In this document: in pieces, positions 46,265 to 58,786 of the stretch
How the letters are laid out: every line of letters starts with the position of its first letter
Position numbering within the stretch: position 1 is the first letter of the stretch
Assembly: GCF_009792355.1 (NCBI RefSeq)
Contig: NZ_CP047045.1
Span: 2,630,501-2,694,500 of the forward strand
Length of the DNA stretch: 64,000 nucleotides
Origin: Terricaulis silvestris
GTDB lineage: Bacteria; Pseudomonadota; Alphaproteobacteria; Caulobacterales; Aquidulcibacteraceae
Direction of reading: 5' to 3'
Notes under the pieces: model-generated
Databases searched by the model: none
What the model was told of the DNA's origin: nothing
The model's input: the letters and a program-made list of their open reading frames with translations, nothing else
Made by a program: the position numbers and the translations under genes

Positions 46265-48637
46265 GTGGAGAATTTGCCGATCTCGCAGCGCGCGGCCGCC
46301 GCGCCGCCGTACGTCGCGTCGCTCAATCCTGAGCAGCGCGCGGCGGTGGAGGCGTTGGATGGCCCTGTGTTGGTGCTCGCCGGCGCGGGTACCGGCAAGA
46401 CGCGCGTTCTGACGACGCGGCTGGCGCATCTGCTCTCAAGCGGCCGCGCCAAGCCGTGGGGCGTGCTCGCGGTGACGTTCACGAACAAAGCGTCGCGCGA
46501 AATGCGCGAGCGCGTGGAGAAGCTGCTCGGCCCCGGCGGCGGCGGTTTGCCGTGGCTCGGCACGTTTCACTCCATCAGCGCACGCATGCTGCGGACGCAC
46601 GCCGAACTGGTCGGGCTGAAAAACAACTTCACCATCCTGGATCCCGACGATCAGATCCGGCTGATGAAGCAGATCATCGACGCCGAAGGCATCGATGAAA
46701 AGCGCTGGCCTGGGCGGCAGCTCGCCGGGCTGATCGACAGCTGGAAGAACCGCGCGCTGACGCCGGAGAAAGTGCCGAAGAACGAAGCGTTCGCGTTCGC
46801 CGACGGCGCGGGCGTGAAGCTCTACGCCATTTACCAGGCGCGGCTGCGAATTTTGAATGCGTGTGATTTCGGCGATCTGCTGATGCACATGATTGACGTG
46901 TTTCAGCGCCATCCTGATGTGCTGCAGACGTATCACCGCAAGATCAGCCACATGATGGTGGACGAGTATCAGGACACTAACGTGGCGCAGTATCTGTGGC
47001 TGCGCTTGTTGGCGCAGGCGTCGAAGAATCTCTGCGTCGTCGGCGACGACGATCAATCGATCTATGGCTGGCGCGGCGCCGAGGTCGATAACATCCTACG
47101 CTTCGAGCACGACTTTCCGGGCGCCAAGGTGGTGCGGCTGGAGCGCAACTACCGCTCCACCGGCCACATCCTGGCGACGGCGTCGCATCTGATCGCCAAC
47201 AATCGCGGCCGGCTGGGAAAGACTCTCTTCACCGACGATGAAGACGGCAATCGCGTGAAAGTGCGCGGCGTCTGGGATGGCGAAGCCGAAGCGCGGCTGA
47301 TCGCCGACGACATTGAGCAATGGCGTCAAGGCAATCGCTCCTATGCGGAGTGCGCCGTGTTGGTGCGGGCGGCGTGGCAGATGCGGGCGTTCGAAGAACG
47401 CTTCCTGATGCTGCGGATTCCGTACAAGGTCATCGGCGGGCCGCGATTCTTCGAACGCGCCGAAGTGCGCGATGTGCATGCGTACCTGCGACTAATCCGC
47501 TCCGAGGACGACGACCTGGCGTTCGAACGCATCGTCAATCAGCCGAAGCGTGGCGTCGGCGAAGGCACGGTGCAGAAGCTGCACGCGCATGCCGGCAAGC
47601 CGCCGGTGCGCTTTGTCACCGATAATGGCCCGTTGTTCGACGAAGACACCGGCGAAGTCGTCACGGAGCAAGCCGAAGCGCCGGGCGGGGCGACGCGTTT
47701 TCGCACGCTGATCGGCGCCGCGCGCGAGATGACCATCACGGACGAGCTGCCGCTGAAGGCGCGTACGGCGTTGCGCTCGTTCCTGAGCGATCTCGATCGC
47801 TGGCGCGAGAAGTCGCGGGAGATCAGTCATGTCGAGCTGGCGGAAATCGTGCTCGACGAGAGCGGCTACACCGAGATGCTGCGCAACGACAAATCTCCGC
47901 AAGCGCAGACGCGGCTCGAAAACTTGAAGGAATTGGTCCAGTCGATGGGCCAGTACGACACGCTGGAAGCATATCTCGAACACGTCGCCCTGGTGCTCGA
48001 CATCGAAGCCGAGAGCGACGGCGAGAACGTGCAGCTTTCAACGCTGCACGCTGCAAAGGGCTTGGAGTTTCCGCTCGTCTTCCTGCCCGGCTGGGAGGAG
48101 GAAGTTTTCCCCTCCAAGCGTTCGGTTGATGAGAACGGCGACAAGGGCCTCGAAGAAGAGCGCCGCCTCGCCTACGTCGGCATCACACGCGCACGAGAGA
48201 GCGCGCGGATCTCGTTCGCGGCAAATCGGCAGATTTACGGGCGCTGGCAAGTTGTGTTGCCGTCGCGCTTCATCGATGAATTGCCGGCGGCGAACGTCGA
48301 TGCGGTGAGCGAGACTGGCTACGGCATGCAAGCGCCGGGCGTGCGCGACATGGCGGTGGAGCCCTTCTCCTCCGGCTATCAATCGCCGGGCTGGCGCCGC
48401 GCGCAGGAACGCGGTGCGTTCAAAGGCAAGCCGCCGGTGATCGACGGCGAAGCACGCCTCGTCGCGCGCAGCGGCGACGGTGACGCGCACTACCGCCGCG
48501 GCGACCGCATCTTCCACCAGAAGTTCGGCTACGGCCAAGTCCGCATGGTCGATGGCAACAAGCTCACCGTGGACTTCGACAAAGCCGGCGAAAAGCGCGT
48601 GATCGACAGCTTCGTCGTGCCGGCTAGCGCGGCTTAG
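46265..48637 (+). CDS. uvrD: UvrD/PcrA-type DNA helicase
   Basis: SF1A 3'-5' helicase of nucleotide excision and mismatch repair; about 790 aa. Motif I GAGTGKTRVLTTRL, Ia VTFTNKASREM, II VDEYQDTN, III VVGDDDQSIYGWRGA, IV RLERNYRSTGHIL, V LSTLHAAKGLEFPLVFL and VI RRLAYVGITRAR. The C-terminal Tudor-like RNA polymerase contact is FHQKFGYGQVRMVDGNKLTVDF. Start is uncertain: GTG 46265 is used; ATG 46187 and TTG 46253 are in frame, but the 26 residues after 46187 do not resemble a helicase N-terminus. Confidence 0.93.
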   Translation: MENLPISQRAAAAPPYVASLNPEQRAAVEALDGPVLVLAGAGTGKTRVLTTRLAHLLSSGRAKPWGVLAVTFTNKASREMRERVEKLLGPGGGGLPWLGTFHSISARMLRTHAELVGLKNNFTILDPDDQIRLMKQIIDAEGIDEKRWPGRQLAGLIDSWKNRALTPEKVPKNEAFAFADGAGVKLYAIYQARLRILNACDFGDLLMHMIDVFQRHPDVLQTYHRKISHMMVDEYQDTNVAQYLWLRLLAQASKNLCVVGDDDQSIYGWRGAEVDNILRFEHDFPGAKVVRLERNYRSTGHILATASHLIANNRGRLGKTLFTDDEDGNRVKVRGVWDGEAEARLIADDIEQWRQGNRSYAECAVLVRAAWQMRAFEERFLMLRIPYKVIGGPRFFERAEVRDVHAYLRLIRSEDDDLAFERIVNQPKRGVGEGTVQKLHAHAGKPPVRFVTDNGPLFDEDTGEVVTEQAEAPGGATRFRTLIGAAREMTITDELPLKARTALRSFLSDLDRWREKSREISHVELAEIVLDESGYTEMLRNDKSPQAQTRLENLKELVQSMGQYDTLEAYLEHVALVLDIEAESDGENVQLSTLHAAKGLEFPLVFLPGWEEEVFPSKRSVDENGDKGLEEERRLAYVGITRARESARISFAANRQIYGRWQVVLPSRFIDELPAANVDAVSETGYGMQAPGVRDMAVEPFSSGYQSPGWRRAQERGAFKGKPPVIDGEARLVARSGDGDAHYRRGDRIFHQKFGYGQVRMVDGNKLTVDFDKAGEKRVIDSFVVPASAA

Positions 48638-49476
48638 CCGACCGCGTAAACAGCGCAGACCTGTGCGGTCAGCTCCAGCGGCGGTACATCCTCCGGCAAT
48701 TGCATGCGCGCGATATCTTCGGACGTCAGCCTGAGTTCGCGCGCACGCGTCCCGGTGACGACGATCTCGTCTCCGCCCTCATACACGGCGGTCGGCGCAT
48801 TCTGCACGCTGCCGCCGCGATCGCGAGCCGCGCCCGATTGCCAACGGCCCAGACACGGGCCCTGCCCGTCCTGAAGCACCAGCAAACCGCCCAACGAAGC
48901 ACCGGACGCTTCCGCCGCTACGCGCGCTCGCGCCGCCGCGTCCTGAACCGCGGCGCGATACGCCCGCAAGCGGGAGGGCGCATTCTCGTCCAGTGTGTAG
49001 CTCAGGTCGCTCGTCTCTTCAGGCCCGACCGCCATTGCGGCAGCGCGGACGTTGGCCGCGCGAGCGACGTCATTGACGACAACGCTCAGCGTCACGCTAA
49101 CGGCGTAGTTCTCGACCTGATCGGCGCGTTCGCTGGATAGTCGCTCGCCTTCGCGGTTACGGTACTCTTCGTGAATAGCCTCGACGTCAGCGCTCGATGT
49201 GATGCGCACGCCGTCACCGCCTCGCGAGCGAATGGCGGCTGCGGCGAGGCGTGCGCGATCAGACGCCGCGAACATCGCGTCTCGCGAACTATCGTCAACC
49301 TCGCGGAAAGTCACTGAAAACGACGCCGTATCCGCTGGCACGTCGATTTGCGCGCGGCCGATCGCTTCGATGACACTTCGATCTAGCCAATAGGGTCGCT
49401 CAAAAGTCGCCTCTTGCGCGAACGCTGGCGATAGCGCGCTTACGCTGATTGCTGCGGCAAGTATCGTGCGCATCAT
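48634..49476 (-). CDS. SIMPL/DUF541 domain exported protein
   Basis: 280 aa from ATG 49476 (MMRTILAAAISVSALSPAFAQ, signal peptide). SIMPL pattern: IGRAQIDVPADTASFSVTFREVDDSSRDAMFAASDRARL, VENYAVSVTLSVVV and AVQDAAARARVAAEASGASLGGLLVLQDG. Periplasmic; family members bind or assemble on outer-surface structures and oxidative-stress roles are reported; exact function unknown. The tail adds two cysteines. Stop overlaps convergent uvrD by 4 bp. Confidence 0.88.
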   Translation of the reverse strand: MMRTILAAAISVSALSPAFAQEATFERPYWLDRSVIEAIGRAQIDVPADTASFSVTFREVDDSSRDAMFAASDRARLAAAAIRSRGGDGVRITSSADVEAIHEEYRNREGERLSSERADQVENYAVSVTLSVVVNDVARAANVRAAAMAVGPEETSDLSYTLDENAPSRLRAYRAAVQDAAARARVAAEASGASLGGLLVLQDGQGPCLGRWQSGAARDRGGSVQNAPTAVYEGGDEIVVTGTRARELRLTSEDIARMQLPEDVPPLELTAQVCAVYAVG

Positions 49477-49596
49477 AGTGCACCCCCAAATGTCCTCCGA
49501 GAATGGCACGGTAGCAATTCGGCATACAGTGGCCCCTCACAATTTGGTGCAATCACTGAGTTGTGCGGCCGGGTGACAAGACCTGCCGAAATCCGT

Positions 49597-50454
49597 ATGC
49601 GCTCCCCCATGCTCCTCCTCACCGCCCTTGGCACGTTCACCCAAATCCGCGCGGCGGCGGATGAGTTGGATCGGCATGATCCCTCGCCTGCCGACGCCGT
49701 AAGCTGGTTCGAAGAAAAGCCGGGCAAGTTTCGCATCGAAGTCTACGTGCCGACGAAGCAGGACGCGGCGAGCGTCGAGGCCATCGTCGGCGCCGCCGCG
49801 CCTGAGCTGCACATGAAGACGAAGAAGGTCGCCGCTAAGGATTGGGTGGCGATGTCGCTTGAGGGGCTGCCGGCGGTGCGCGCGGGGCGCTTCATCGTGG
49901 CGGGCGCGCATGCGCTCGCGAACGAAGTCGGCGGACGCACCAAAGTTTGGATCGAGGCGAGCGAAGCGTTCGGCACCGGGCATCACGGCACCACCTGGGG
50001 CTGCCTGATGGCCCTTGAAGGCAAGCTGCGTGAACGTCGCGTGGAGCGCGTGCTCGATGTCGGTGCGGGCTCCGGCGTACTGGCGATTGCGGCGGCGAAG
50101 TGCGGGGCAGACGCGCTGGCGATCGAGATCGATCACCGCGCGGCGGCAATCGCCGAGATCAACGCCAAGCAGAACAAAGTCGCCAACCGTATGCGGGTGA
50201 TCGCCGGAGACGGCGCGCGCTACATTGCTGGCAAGCAGTTCGACCTCGTGTTCGCCAACATCTTGATGCGACCGCTGATCAGGCTCGCGCCGAAGCTCAC
50301 GCGCGTTGTCGAGCCCGGCGGCACGCTTATCCTCTCCGGCCTGCTCCGCACACAAGCGCCGCTCGTGCGTGAAGCCTACGCCAATCGCGGGCTCATTCTG
50401 GAGCGCCAGATTCCGCGCGAAGCGTGGATGACGTTGGTGTGGAAGAAGCCCTAA
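49597..50454 (+). CDS. prmA: Ribosomal protein L11 methyltransferase
   Basis: SAM-dependent trimethylation of L11. 285 aa from ATG 49597 (MRSPMLLLTALGTF). N-terminal substrate domain, then EASEAFGTGHHGTTWGCL, VLDVGAGSGVLAIAAAKCGADALAIEID and FDLVFANILMRPLIRLAPKL; the GTGxH and NxL motifs are diagnostic. Longer reading to 49561 adds 12 unlikely residues. Convergent with the secreted PPC-like gene (4-bp overlap). Confidence 0.92.
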   Translation: MRSPMLLLTALGTFTQIRAAADELDRHDPSPADAVSWFEEKPGKFRIEVYVPTKQDAASVEAIVGAAAPELHMKTKKVAAKDWVAMSLEGLPAVRAGRFIVAGAHALANEVGGRTKVWIEASEAFGTGHHGTTWGCLMALEGKLRERRVERVLDVGAGSGVLAIAAAKCGADALAIEIDHRAAAIAEINAKQNKVANRMRVIAGDGARYIAGKQFDLVFANILMRPLIRLAPKLTRVVEPGGTLILSGLLRTQAPLVREAYANRGLILERQIPREAWMTLVWKKP

Positions 50455-50900
50455 CGGCTGTAGACGTTGAACGCGTACCAACACGGCTGGCCGGCGCAGC
50501 GCTGCATCAATGCTTCGATGTCGTAATTGCCGGTGACGGTTGGCCGGATGTGCACGATCGGCACCGCGTCATCGAGAACATCTTGTCCGACCAGCTGTCC
50601 GTTGGGGCCAAACAATCTGAGATCCAGATCGCGGCAGCGCGCATCACACACGCCGAAGATGCGATAGTCCTGCCCCGCGCGTAGCATCACAGTGTTGCGG
50701 CGGGCGCCGCGCTCGGCCAAGCCGCCTGAGAACGGCCCGGCGGCGCGTGAGTAACCGTTCTGCGTGAGCAATTCTTCGCCACGCGCCAGGCGCTGGGCGA
50801 GCTCGCGCGCGAACGGGTCGGGCACCTGCGCGGCGGCGGGGATCGCCGTCAGCGCAAGCGCCGCCAGTGCGACCGCCGCTCTTTTGACCCACGAACCCAT
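50451..50900 (-). CDS. Exported PPC-like domain protein, homologous to a TIR-protein tail
   Basis: 149 aa. Signal peptide MGSWVKRAAVALAALALTAIPAAAQ. The mature domain reads GPFSGGLAERGARRNTVMLRAG, YRIFGVCDARCRDLDLRLFGPNG and MQRCAGQPCWYAFNVYSR. It aligns with the C-terminus of the 42578-43609 TIR protein: same VCD.xC and C..PCxY cysteine pattern, same DL.LF/VF..NG. The fold is probably a PPC-type beta sandwich. Possible soluble partner or ancestral form of that exported domain. Function unknown. Confidence 0.8.
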   Translation of the reverse strand: MGSWVKRAAVALAALALTAIPAAAQVPDPFARELAQRLARGEELLTQNGYSRAAGPFSGGLAERGARRNTVMLRAGQDYRIFGVCDARCRDLDLRLFGPNGQLVGQDVLDDAVPIVHIRPTVTGNYDIEALMQRCAGQPCWYAFNVYSR

Positions 50901-50930
50901 GCGATCTCCGCGGCCCCATGGCCGGATTTT

Positions 50931-50954
50931 CGGAGGTACGGTCTTATACCTCCG
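50931..50954. promoter_or_regulatory. Inverted repeat in divergent promoter region
   Basis: CGGAGGTA (50931-50938) and TACCTCCG (50947-50954), 8-bp perfect arms with an 8-nt spacer, between the divergent PPC-like gene and aminopeptidase P. Could be a regulator site or RNA hairpin. Its GGAGG is too far from the GTG at 51019 to serve as its ribosome site. Confidence 0.4.
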
Positions 50955-51018
50955 ACCCGAAACGCCTAGACTCTTGGCACTGAACCAGCCCTGAACCCGG
51001 CTCTTAAGGACGCAAGAC

Positions 51019-52830
51019 GTGTTCCAGACCTATGACGATCCCGGCGGCCCCGCACTCGGCCGTAAGCATCTGCCCCGCTTGAGAAAAGCTCTGAAGGCCG
51101 CGGGCCTCGACGGCTTCATCGTGCCGCACGAGGATGAATGGCAGAACGAATACGTGCCGCCCGCATATGACCGTCTGGCCTGGACCACGGGCTTTACCGG
51201 ATCGGCAGGCGCAGCGGTGGTGCTGGGCGACGAGGCGGCGGTTTTCACCGACGGGCGCTACACGCTGCAGGTCCGCGCGCAGGTCGATGGCGCGCTGTTC
51301 GAGTATCGCGATCTGATCGATGGGGGTGTGCCGGCATATCTGCGCGAGCGCGGCAAGCCGGGCATGCGCATCGGCTATGACCCAAAATTGCACAGCCCGG
51401 ACAGCTTGGATCGCCTGCGCGTTGCAGCCGAAGGGTCAGGCGCGCAGCTTGTGCCGCTCGCGCGCAATCCGATCGATGAAATCTGGGACGACCGCCCGCC
51501 TGTGCCGATGGCGAAGGTGGTGCCGCAGCAGGAGAGCTACACTGGCGAGAGCGCTGCTTCGAAACGCGCGCGGTTGGGCGATGGTTTGAAGGATGAGAGC
51601 GCCGACGCGGTGGTGATCACCTCGCCCGCTTCGATCGCGTGGCTGTTCAACGTGCGCGGCGGCGACGTCGCGCGCACGCCGCTGCCGCTCGGGGAAGCTG
51701 TGCTGCGATCGGATGGCACGGCGGATCTGTTTCTCGCTGACGAGAAGGTATCGCCCGAGCTGAAGCAGTGGCTGGGCAACCAAGTCGCGGTGAAGCCGAG
51801 CGAGGAGCTGCAGCCGACTTTGGCGTCGATGCGCGGCAAACGCGTGCGACTCGATCCTGCGACCGCGAGTGCTTGGTACTTTGAGGAGTTGAAAACGGCC
51901 GGCGCCGAGATCGTGCGCGGGACCGACCCGGTTGTGCTGCCGCGCGCTTGCAAGAATGCGGCGGAGATCGACGGATCGCGCAAAGCGCACACGCGCGACG
52001 GCGCGGCGGTGTCGCGCTTCCTGCATTGGCTCGCGACGGATGGCCAGACCGGCAAGGTGCAGGAGATCGAAGCGTGCCAGAAGCTTGAGAGCTTCCGCGC
52101 TGACACGCGCGCGCTGCAAGATTTGTCGTTCGACTCCATTTCCGGCGCTGGCCCGAACGGCGCCATCGTGCACTATCGAGTCACCACCAAGACCAATCGC
52201 CGCCTCGCGCGCGGCTCGTTGTTCCTGATCGATAGCGGTGGCCAATATCTCGACGGCACCACCGACATCACCCGCACCGTCGCCATCGGCCGCGCATCGC
52301 CCGAAATGAAGGATCGCTTCACCCGTGTTCTCAAAGGCCACATCGCGCTCTCGCGCGTGCGCTTTCCGAAAGGCACGACAGGACACCAGCTCGACGCGCT
52401 GGCGCGGATGAGCTTGTGGGAAGGCGGCCTCGATTACGATCACGGCACTGGCCACGGGGTCGGCGTTTATCTCGGCGTGCACGAAGGTCCGCATCGCATC
52501 GCGAAAATGGTCAACACCCAGCCGCTCGAGCCGGGCATGATCGTTTCCAACGAGCCCGGCTACTACAAGACCGGCGCCTACGGCATTCGCATCGAGAACC
52601 TGCAAGTCGTCACGCCTGCGTCAGACATTGAAGGCGGCGAGCGGCCGATGCTTGGTTTCGAAACGCTGACGCTGGCGCCGATCGCACGGGAGCTGATCGT
52701 GAAGAAGCTCCTGACCAAGGACGAAATCGCCTGGGTCGATAGCTACCACGCGACAGTCTGGGAGAAGATCGGGCCGCAGCTTGATGGCGAAGCGAAAACC
52801 TGGCTCGAGGCCGCGACAAAGCCGCTTTAG
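51019..52830 (+). CDS. Aminopeptidase P family metalloprotease (M24B)
   Basis: 603 aa, the long three-domain form. Two creatinase N-like domains (1-160, 165-310) are followed by the pita-bread M24 domain: metal ligands D in FLIDSGGQYLDGTTDITR, H in YDHGTGHGVG, E in IVSNEPGYYKTGAYGIRIENLQVV. Removes N-terminal residues next to proline. Start GTG 51019 is preceded by AAGGA at 51006-51010. No signal peptide. Ends 10 bp before the SnoaL-like gene. Confidence 0.94.
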   Translation: MFQTYDDPGGPALGRKHLPRLRKALKAAGLDGFIVPHEDEWQNEYVPPAYDRLAWTTGFTGSAGAAVVLGDEAAVFTDGRYTLQVRAQVDGALFEYRDLIDGGVPAYLRERGKPGMRIGYDPKLHSPDSLDRLRVAAEGSGAQLVPLARNPIDEIWDDRPPVPMAKVVPQQESYTGESAASKRARLGDGLKDESADAVVITSPASIAWLFNVRGGDVARTPLPLGEAVLRSDGTADLFLADEKVSPELKQWLGNQVAVKPSEELQPTLASMRGKRVRLDPATASAWYFEELKTAGAEIVRGTDPVVLPRACKNAAEIDGSRKAHTRDGAAVSRFLHWLATDGQTGKVQEIEACQKLESFRADTRALQDLSFDSISGAGPNGAIVHYRVTTKTNRRLARGSLFLIDSGGQYLDGTTDITRTVAIGRASPEMKDRFTRVLKGHIALSRVRFPKGTTGHQLDALARMSLWEGGLDYDHGTGHGVGVYLGVHEGPHRIAKMVNTQPLEPGMIVSNEPGYYKTGAYGIRIENLQVVTPASDIEGGERPMLGFETLTLAPIARELIVKKLLTKDEIAWVDSYHATVWEKIGPQLDGEAKTWLEAATKPL

Positions 52831-52840
52831 GAGATAAGTT

Positions 52841-53245
52841 GTGAGCACAGAGGCCAACGTCGCCGTCGCGCGGCAATTCTACGATTGCTTTAGCGCCGGC
52901 GACCTCGAAGGCGTGATGGCGACCATGAGCGAAGACGCGCGCTTTCGCGTGCCGGGCAAGCCCGATGAGTTCGGTTCAGCGGGCTGGTACGATAAAGCCA
53001 AGATCCGGCGCTTGTTCGAGTTGATGATCAGCCGGCTCAAGAACGGCCTGCGCATGGAAGTGCTGAGCGTGCTGGCTGATGGCGACCGCGTTGCGCTGGA
53101 AGTCGCTTCCGATGGCGAACTCGAAAATGGGCGGCGCTACAACAACGAGTACTTCGTGCTGTTCACGATCGCCAACGGCAAGATCAAGGAAGTGCGCGAG
53201 TACAATGACACGCTGCACGCGTACAAAACGTGGATAGAGGACTGA
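52841..53245 (+). CDS. SnoaL/NTF2-like protein (first of two)
   Basis: 134 aa. Start GTG 52841 after AGGAG. Typical NTF2-like start ANVAVARQFYDCFSAGDLEGVMATMSEDARFRVPGKP, then NEYFVLFTIANGKIKEVREYNDTLHAY. May be an isomerase, cyclase or simply ligand-binding; catalytic residues not assigned. With a second SnoaL-like gene at 53927 it flanks a membrane protein. Confidence 0.9.
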   Translation: MSTEANVAVARQFYDCFSAGDLEGVMATMSEDARFRVPGKPDEFGSAGWYDKAKIRRLFELMISRLKNGLRMEVLSVLADGDRVALEVASDGELENGRRYNNEYFVLFTIANGKIKEVREYNDTLHAYKTWIED

Positions 53246-53264
53246 GCGGCCAAAGGGGGAGCGA

Positions 53265-53927
53265 ATGTTTGTGGGCCACTATGCGGCCGCGATGGCGGCG
53301 AAAGCGATCGAGCCGAAGGCGCCGATGTGGACGCTCGCGGCGGCGTCTCAGCTGATCGACATCGGCTGGTCGGCGTTCATCATCACGGGCGTTGAACACG
53401 CGCGCGTCGATCCCGCCCTGCCCGGCTCGACGCTGGTGCTCTACGACATGCCGTGGACGCATTCGTTGCCGGCAGTGCTGGTTTGGAGCATCGCAGCGGC
53501 GTTGTTGGTGAAGCTGCTGCTGCGCTTGCCGTGGTGGGCGAGCACCGTCGTGGGCCTCACCGTGTTTTCGCACTGGGTGCTCGATTATCTCGTGCATCGT
53601 CCTGACCTCCAGCTTTGGCCAGGCGGCGAAAGCGTGGGCCTGGCGCTCTGGAATTATCCCGTGCCCGAACAGGCGGTGGAGATGGGATTGCTCGCGGTGT
53701 GCGGCGCCGTTTGGGTGGCGAGCCGCAAGGCGCTTGGGCGATTTGCTTGGCCGGCGATTGGGTTCATCGCGTTTCTGGTTGTGCTTCAGATCGTGGCGAT
53801 GCTTTCGCCGCAACCGGCGGGTGAACTTGGGCCAGAGAGCGGCGTCACGATCCTGGTGATTTACGTTGTCGTCGCGGCGATCGCCGCGCTCACGGATTTG
53901 CGCGGCAAGCGCAAGGAGGCAAGCTGA
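53265..53927 (+). CDS. Multi-TM membrane protein, YbcI/DUF457-like
   Basis: 220 aa with about five TM helices. N-terminal MFVGHYAAAMAAKAIEPKAPMWTLAAASQLIDIGW and HSLPAVLVW, SHWVLDYLVHRPDLQL contain His/Asp pairs resembling membrane-bound metal-dependent hydrolases of the YbcI/DUF457 group. Catalysis is unproven. AAAGGGGGAGCGA upstream of ATG 53265. The stop overlaps the next start (TGATG). Confidence 0.75.
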   Translation: MFVGHYAAAMAAKAIEPKAPMWTLAAASQLIDIGWSAFIITGVEHARVDPALPGSTLVLYDMPWTHSLPAVLVWSIAAALLVKLLLRLPWWASTVVGLTVFSHWVLDYLVHRPDLQLWPGGESVGLALWNYPVPEQAVEMGLLAVCGAVWVASRKALGRFAWPAIGFIAFLVVLQIVAMLSPQPAGELGPESGVTILVIYVVVAAIAALTDLRGKRKEAS

Positions 53928-54322
53928 TGTCCAACATTGAACCGGTCCGCGCGCTCTACGCCGCATTCGCCAAAGGCGACATGCCCGCAGCGCTCGCCAC
54001 CATGGCGCCGGACATCGTTTGGAACGAAGCTGAGAACTACCCCTACGCCGATCGCAATCCGTACATCGGGCCGGAAGCGGTGTTGCACGGTGTGTTCGCG
54101 CGCATTGGTGGCGACTGGGAAGGGTTCGCGGCGACGCCGGACGAATTTATCGACGGCGGCGATACCATCGTTTCGCTAGGCCACTACACCGGCACGTTCA
54201 AAGCGACCGGCAAGCCAATGCGCGCGCAGTTCGCGCACGTGTGTCGCGTCAAGGACGGCAAGATCGCGAGCTTTCAGCAATATGCGGACACACTGGGGAC
54301 TGCGGTGGCGATGGGCCGTTAA
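53927..54322 (+). CDS. SnoaL/NTF2-like protein (second of two)
   Basis: 131 aa. MSNIEPVRALYAAFAKGDMPAALATMAPDIVWNEAENYPYADRNPYIGPEAVLHGVF matches the SnoaL-like pattern; C-terminal RAQFAHVCRVKDGKIASFQQYADTLG. Translationally coupled to the membrane protein. Only modestly similar to its companion at 52841, so likely not a recent duplicate. Its stop is followed after 2 bp by palindrome copy 54325-54394. Confidence 0.9.
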   Translation: MSNIEPVRALYAAFAKGDMPAALATMAPDIVWNEAENYPYADRNPYIGPEAVLHGVFARIGGDWEGFAATPDEFIDGGDTIVSLGHYTGTFKATGKPMRAQFAHVCRVKDGKIASFQQYADTLGTAVAMGR

Positions 54323-54324
54323 GC

Positions 54325-54392
54325 AATATGGACCGCCGGCGCCCTCGCCGGCTTGCGCCGGAGCTGGCCGGCGAGGGCGCCGGCGGTCCATA

Positions 54393-54394
<2 letters not shown>
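54325..54394. repeat. Long palindrome family P28, copy 3
   Basis: Perfect 28-bp arms (54325-54352, 54367-54394) and a 14-nt loop TTGCGCCGGAGCTG. Located between the convergent SnoaL-like gene and ligA, overlapping the ligA TAA. Arms are identical to those of copy 24538. Confidence 0.95.
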
Positions 54395-57607
<3,213 letters not shown>

Positions 57608-57720
57608 TACCCGGCCTCTTTTTGCTCAGGACAAAGGGCGCGCCGAAGCACTTGCCCTGGCTGATACAGGAAGGCGCGCAGAGAGCAAAGCGCCTGCGGC
57701 TGTCGCACGAACGGTGAAAA

Positions 57721-58656
57721 TCAGCCTACGGCGGCCACGAGAGCCGGTGCGACCTCGCGCAGGGTTTCTTCCGCCTCGCCGTGCTCCCAGCGCCACGCTT
57801 CTGGCGTGTCCAGGAGGGCGCGGACGAGCCGGGCGTTTAGCGCATGGCCCGGCTGGTCGGCCACAAAGCGGCCACAAATCGGAGCGCCAGCAAGGCTGAG
57901 ATCGCCGACGGCGTCCAAGAGCTTGTGGCGGACGAATTCGTCATCGAAGCGAAGCCCTTCCGGGTTCATCACCCGGCCGGAATCGACGACCAGAGTGTTG
58001 TCCATCGAAGCGCCACGGCCGAGGCCAGCGGCGCGCATGGCATCGACGTCCGACATAAAGCCGAATGTGCGGGCGTCAGCGATGTCCGCAAGGAACGTGT
58101 CAGCCGAGAGCTGCACGGTGCGGCGCTGCACGCCGATCGCAGCGTCGGCGAAGCGGATGGTGACGTCGAGATCCAGGCCTTCGAACGCGTCAGACGGCAG
58201 CAGGGCAGCACTTTTTGAGCCCATGCGGACTTCGATCGCCTCAAGGATACGAATGTAACGCTGCGGTGCGTGTTGTTCTTTCAGCCCGGCGTTCAGCAGC
58301 ACCTGAACGAACGGCGCGGACGAACCGTCGAGGATCGGCACTTCGGGGCCGTCCACTTCGACGATCATGTTGTCGACGCCCAAGCCGGCGCAGGCCGACA
58401 TTAGATGTTCGACAGTCGCGATCTCGACACCGGCCTTGTTGGCCAGTGTGGTGCAATTGCGGGTTTCGGAAACAGAGTCAGCGTGGGCGCGAATGGCGTT
58501 ATCGACGACGCCGCGCACATCGGTGCGGACGAACACAATGCCGGTATCCACAGGCGCTGGCGACAGCACCATGCGGACGTGGGAGCCGGAATGAACTCCA
58601 ATACCCGCACACACAGCCGGGCCTGCTATAGTTTGCTGGCGACGCAACGTAGGCAC
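57721..58656 (-). CDS. lpxC: UDP-3-O-acyl-N-acetylglucosamine deacetylase
   Basis: Committed step of lipid A synthesis, Zn2+ enzyme. 311 aa from GTG 58656 (VPTLRRQQTIAGPAVCAGIGVHSG), with GGGGGG ahead. Zn ligands: H84 in ATVEHLMSACAGLGVDN, and H and D in FVRHKLLDAVGDLSLAG; general base His in QPGHALNARLVRALL. In-frame reading upstream to 58815 lacks family similarity. The gene order lpxC-bamD-ligA is the conserved neighbourhood of ftsZ. Confidence 0.96.
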   Translation of the reverse strand: MPTLRRQQTIAGPAVCAGIGVHSGSHVRMVLSPAPVDTGIVFVRTDVRGVVDNAIRAHADSVSETRNCTTLANKAGVEIATVEHLMSACAGLGVDNMIVEVDGPEVPILDGSSAPFVQVLLNAGLKEQHAPQRYIRILEAIEVRMGSKSAALLPSDAFEGLDLDVTIRFADAAIGVQRRTVQLSADTFLADIADARTFGFMSDVDAMRAAGLGRGASMDNTLVVDSGRVMNPEGLRFDDEFVRHKLLDAVGDLSLAGAPICGRFVADQPGHALNARLVRALLDTPEAWRWEHGEAEETLREVAPALVAAVG

Positions 58657-58786
58657 CTTTGTGTCCCCCCAAAGGGATTTGGGCCCCCCGACCCAAGGCT
58701 TCAGATACGGGCAGGTTCCCGCCGCCACAACACACGTTGCGTTACGGTTTGTGACTATTAACCAGTGTGGCGGAAGTTGCTGAAAT

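Noticed and set aside
51436-52605. 389-codon open frame opposite aminopeptidase P
   Set aside because: Antisense shadow with no start context or motifs; the M24 protein fits all family motifs.
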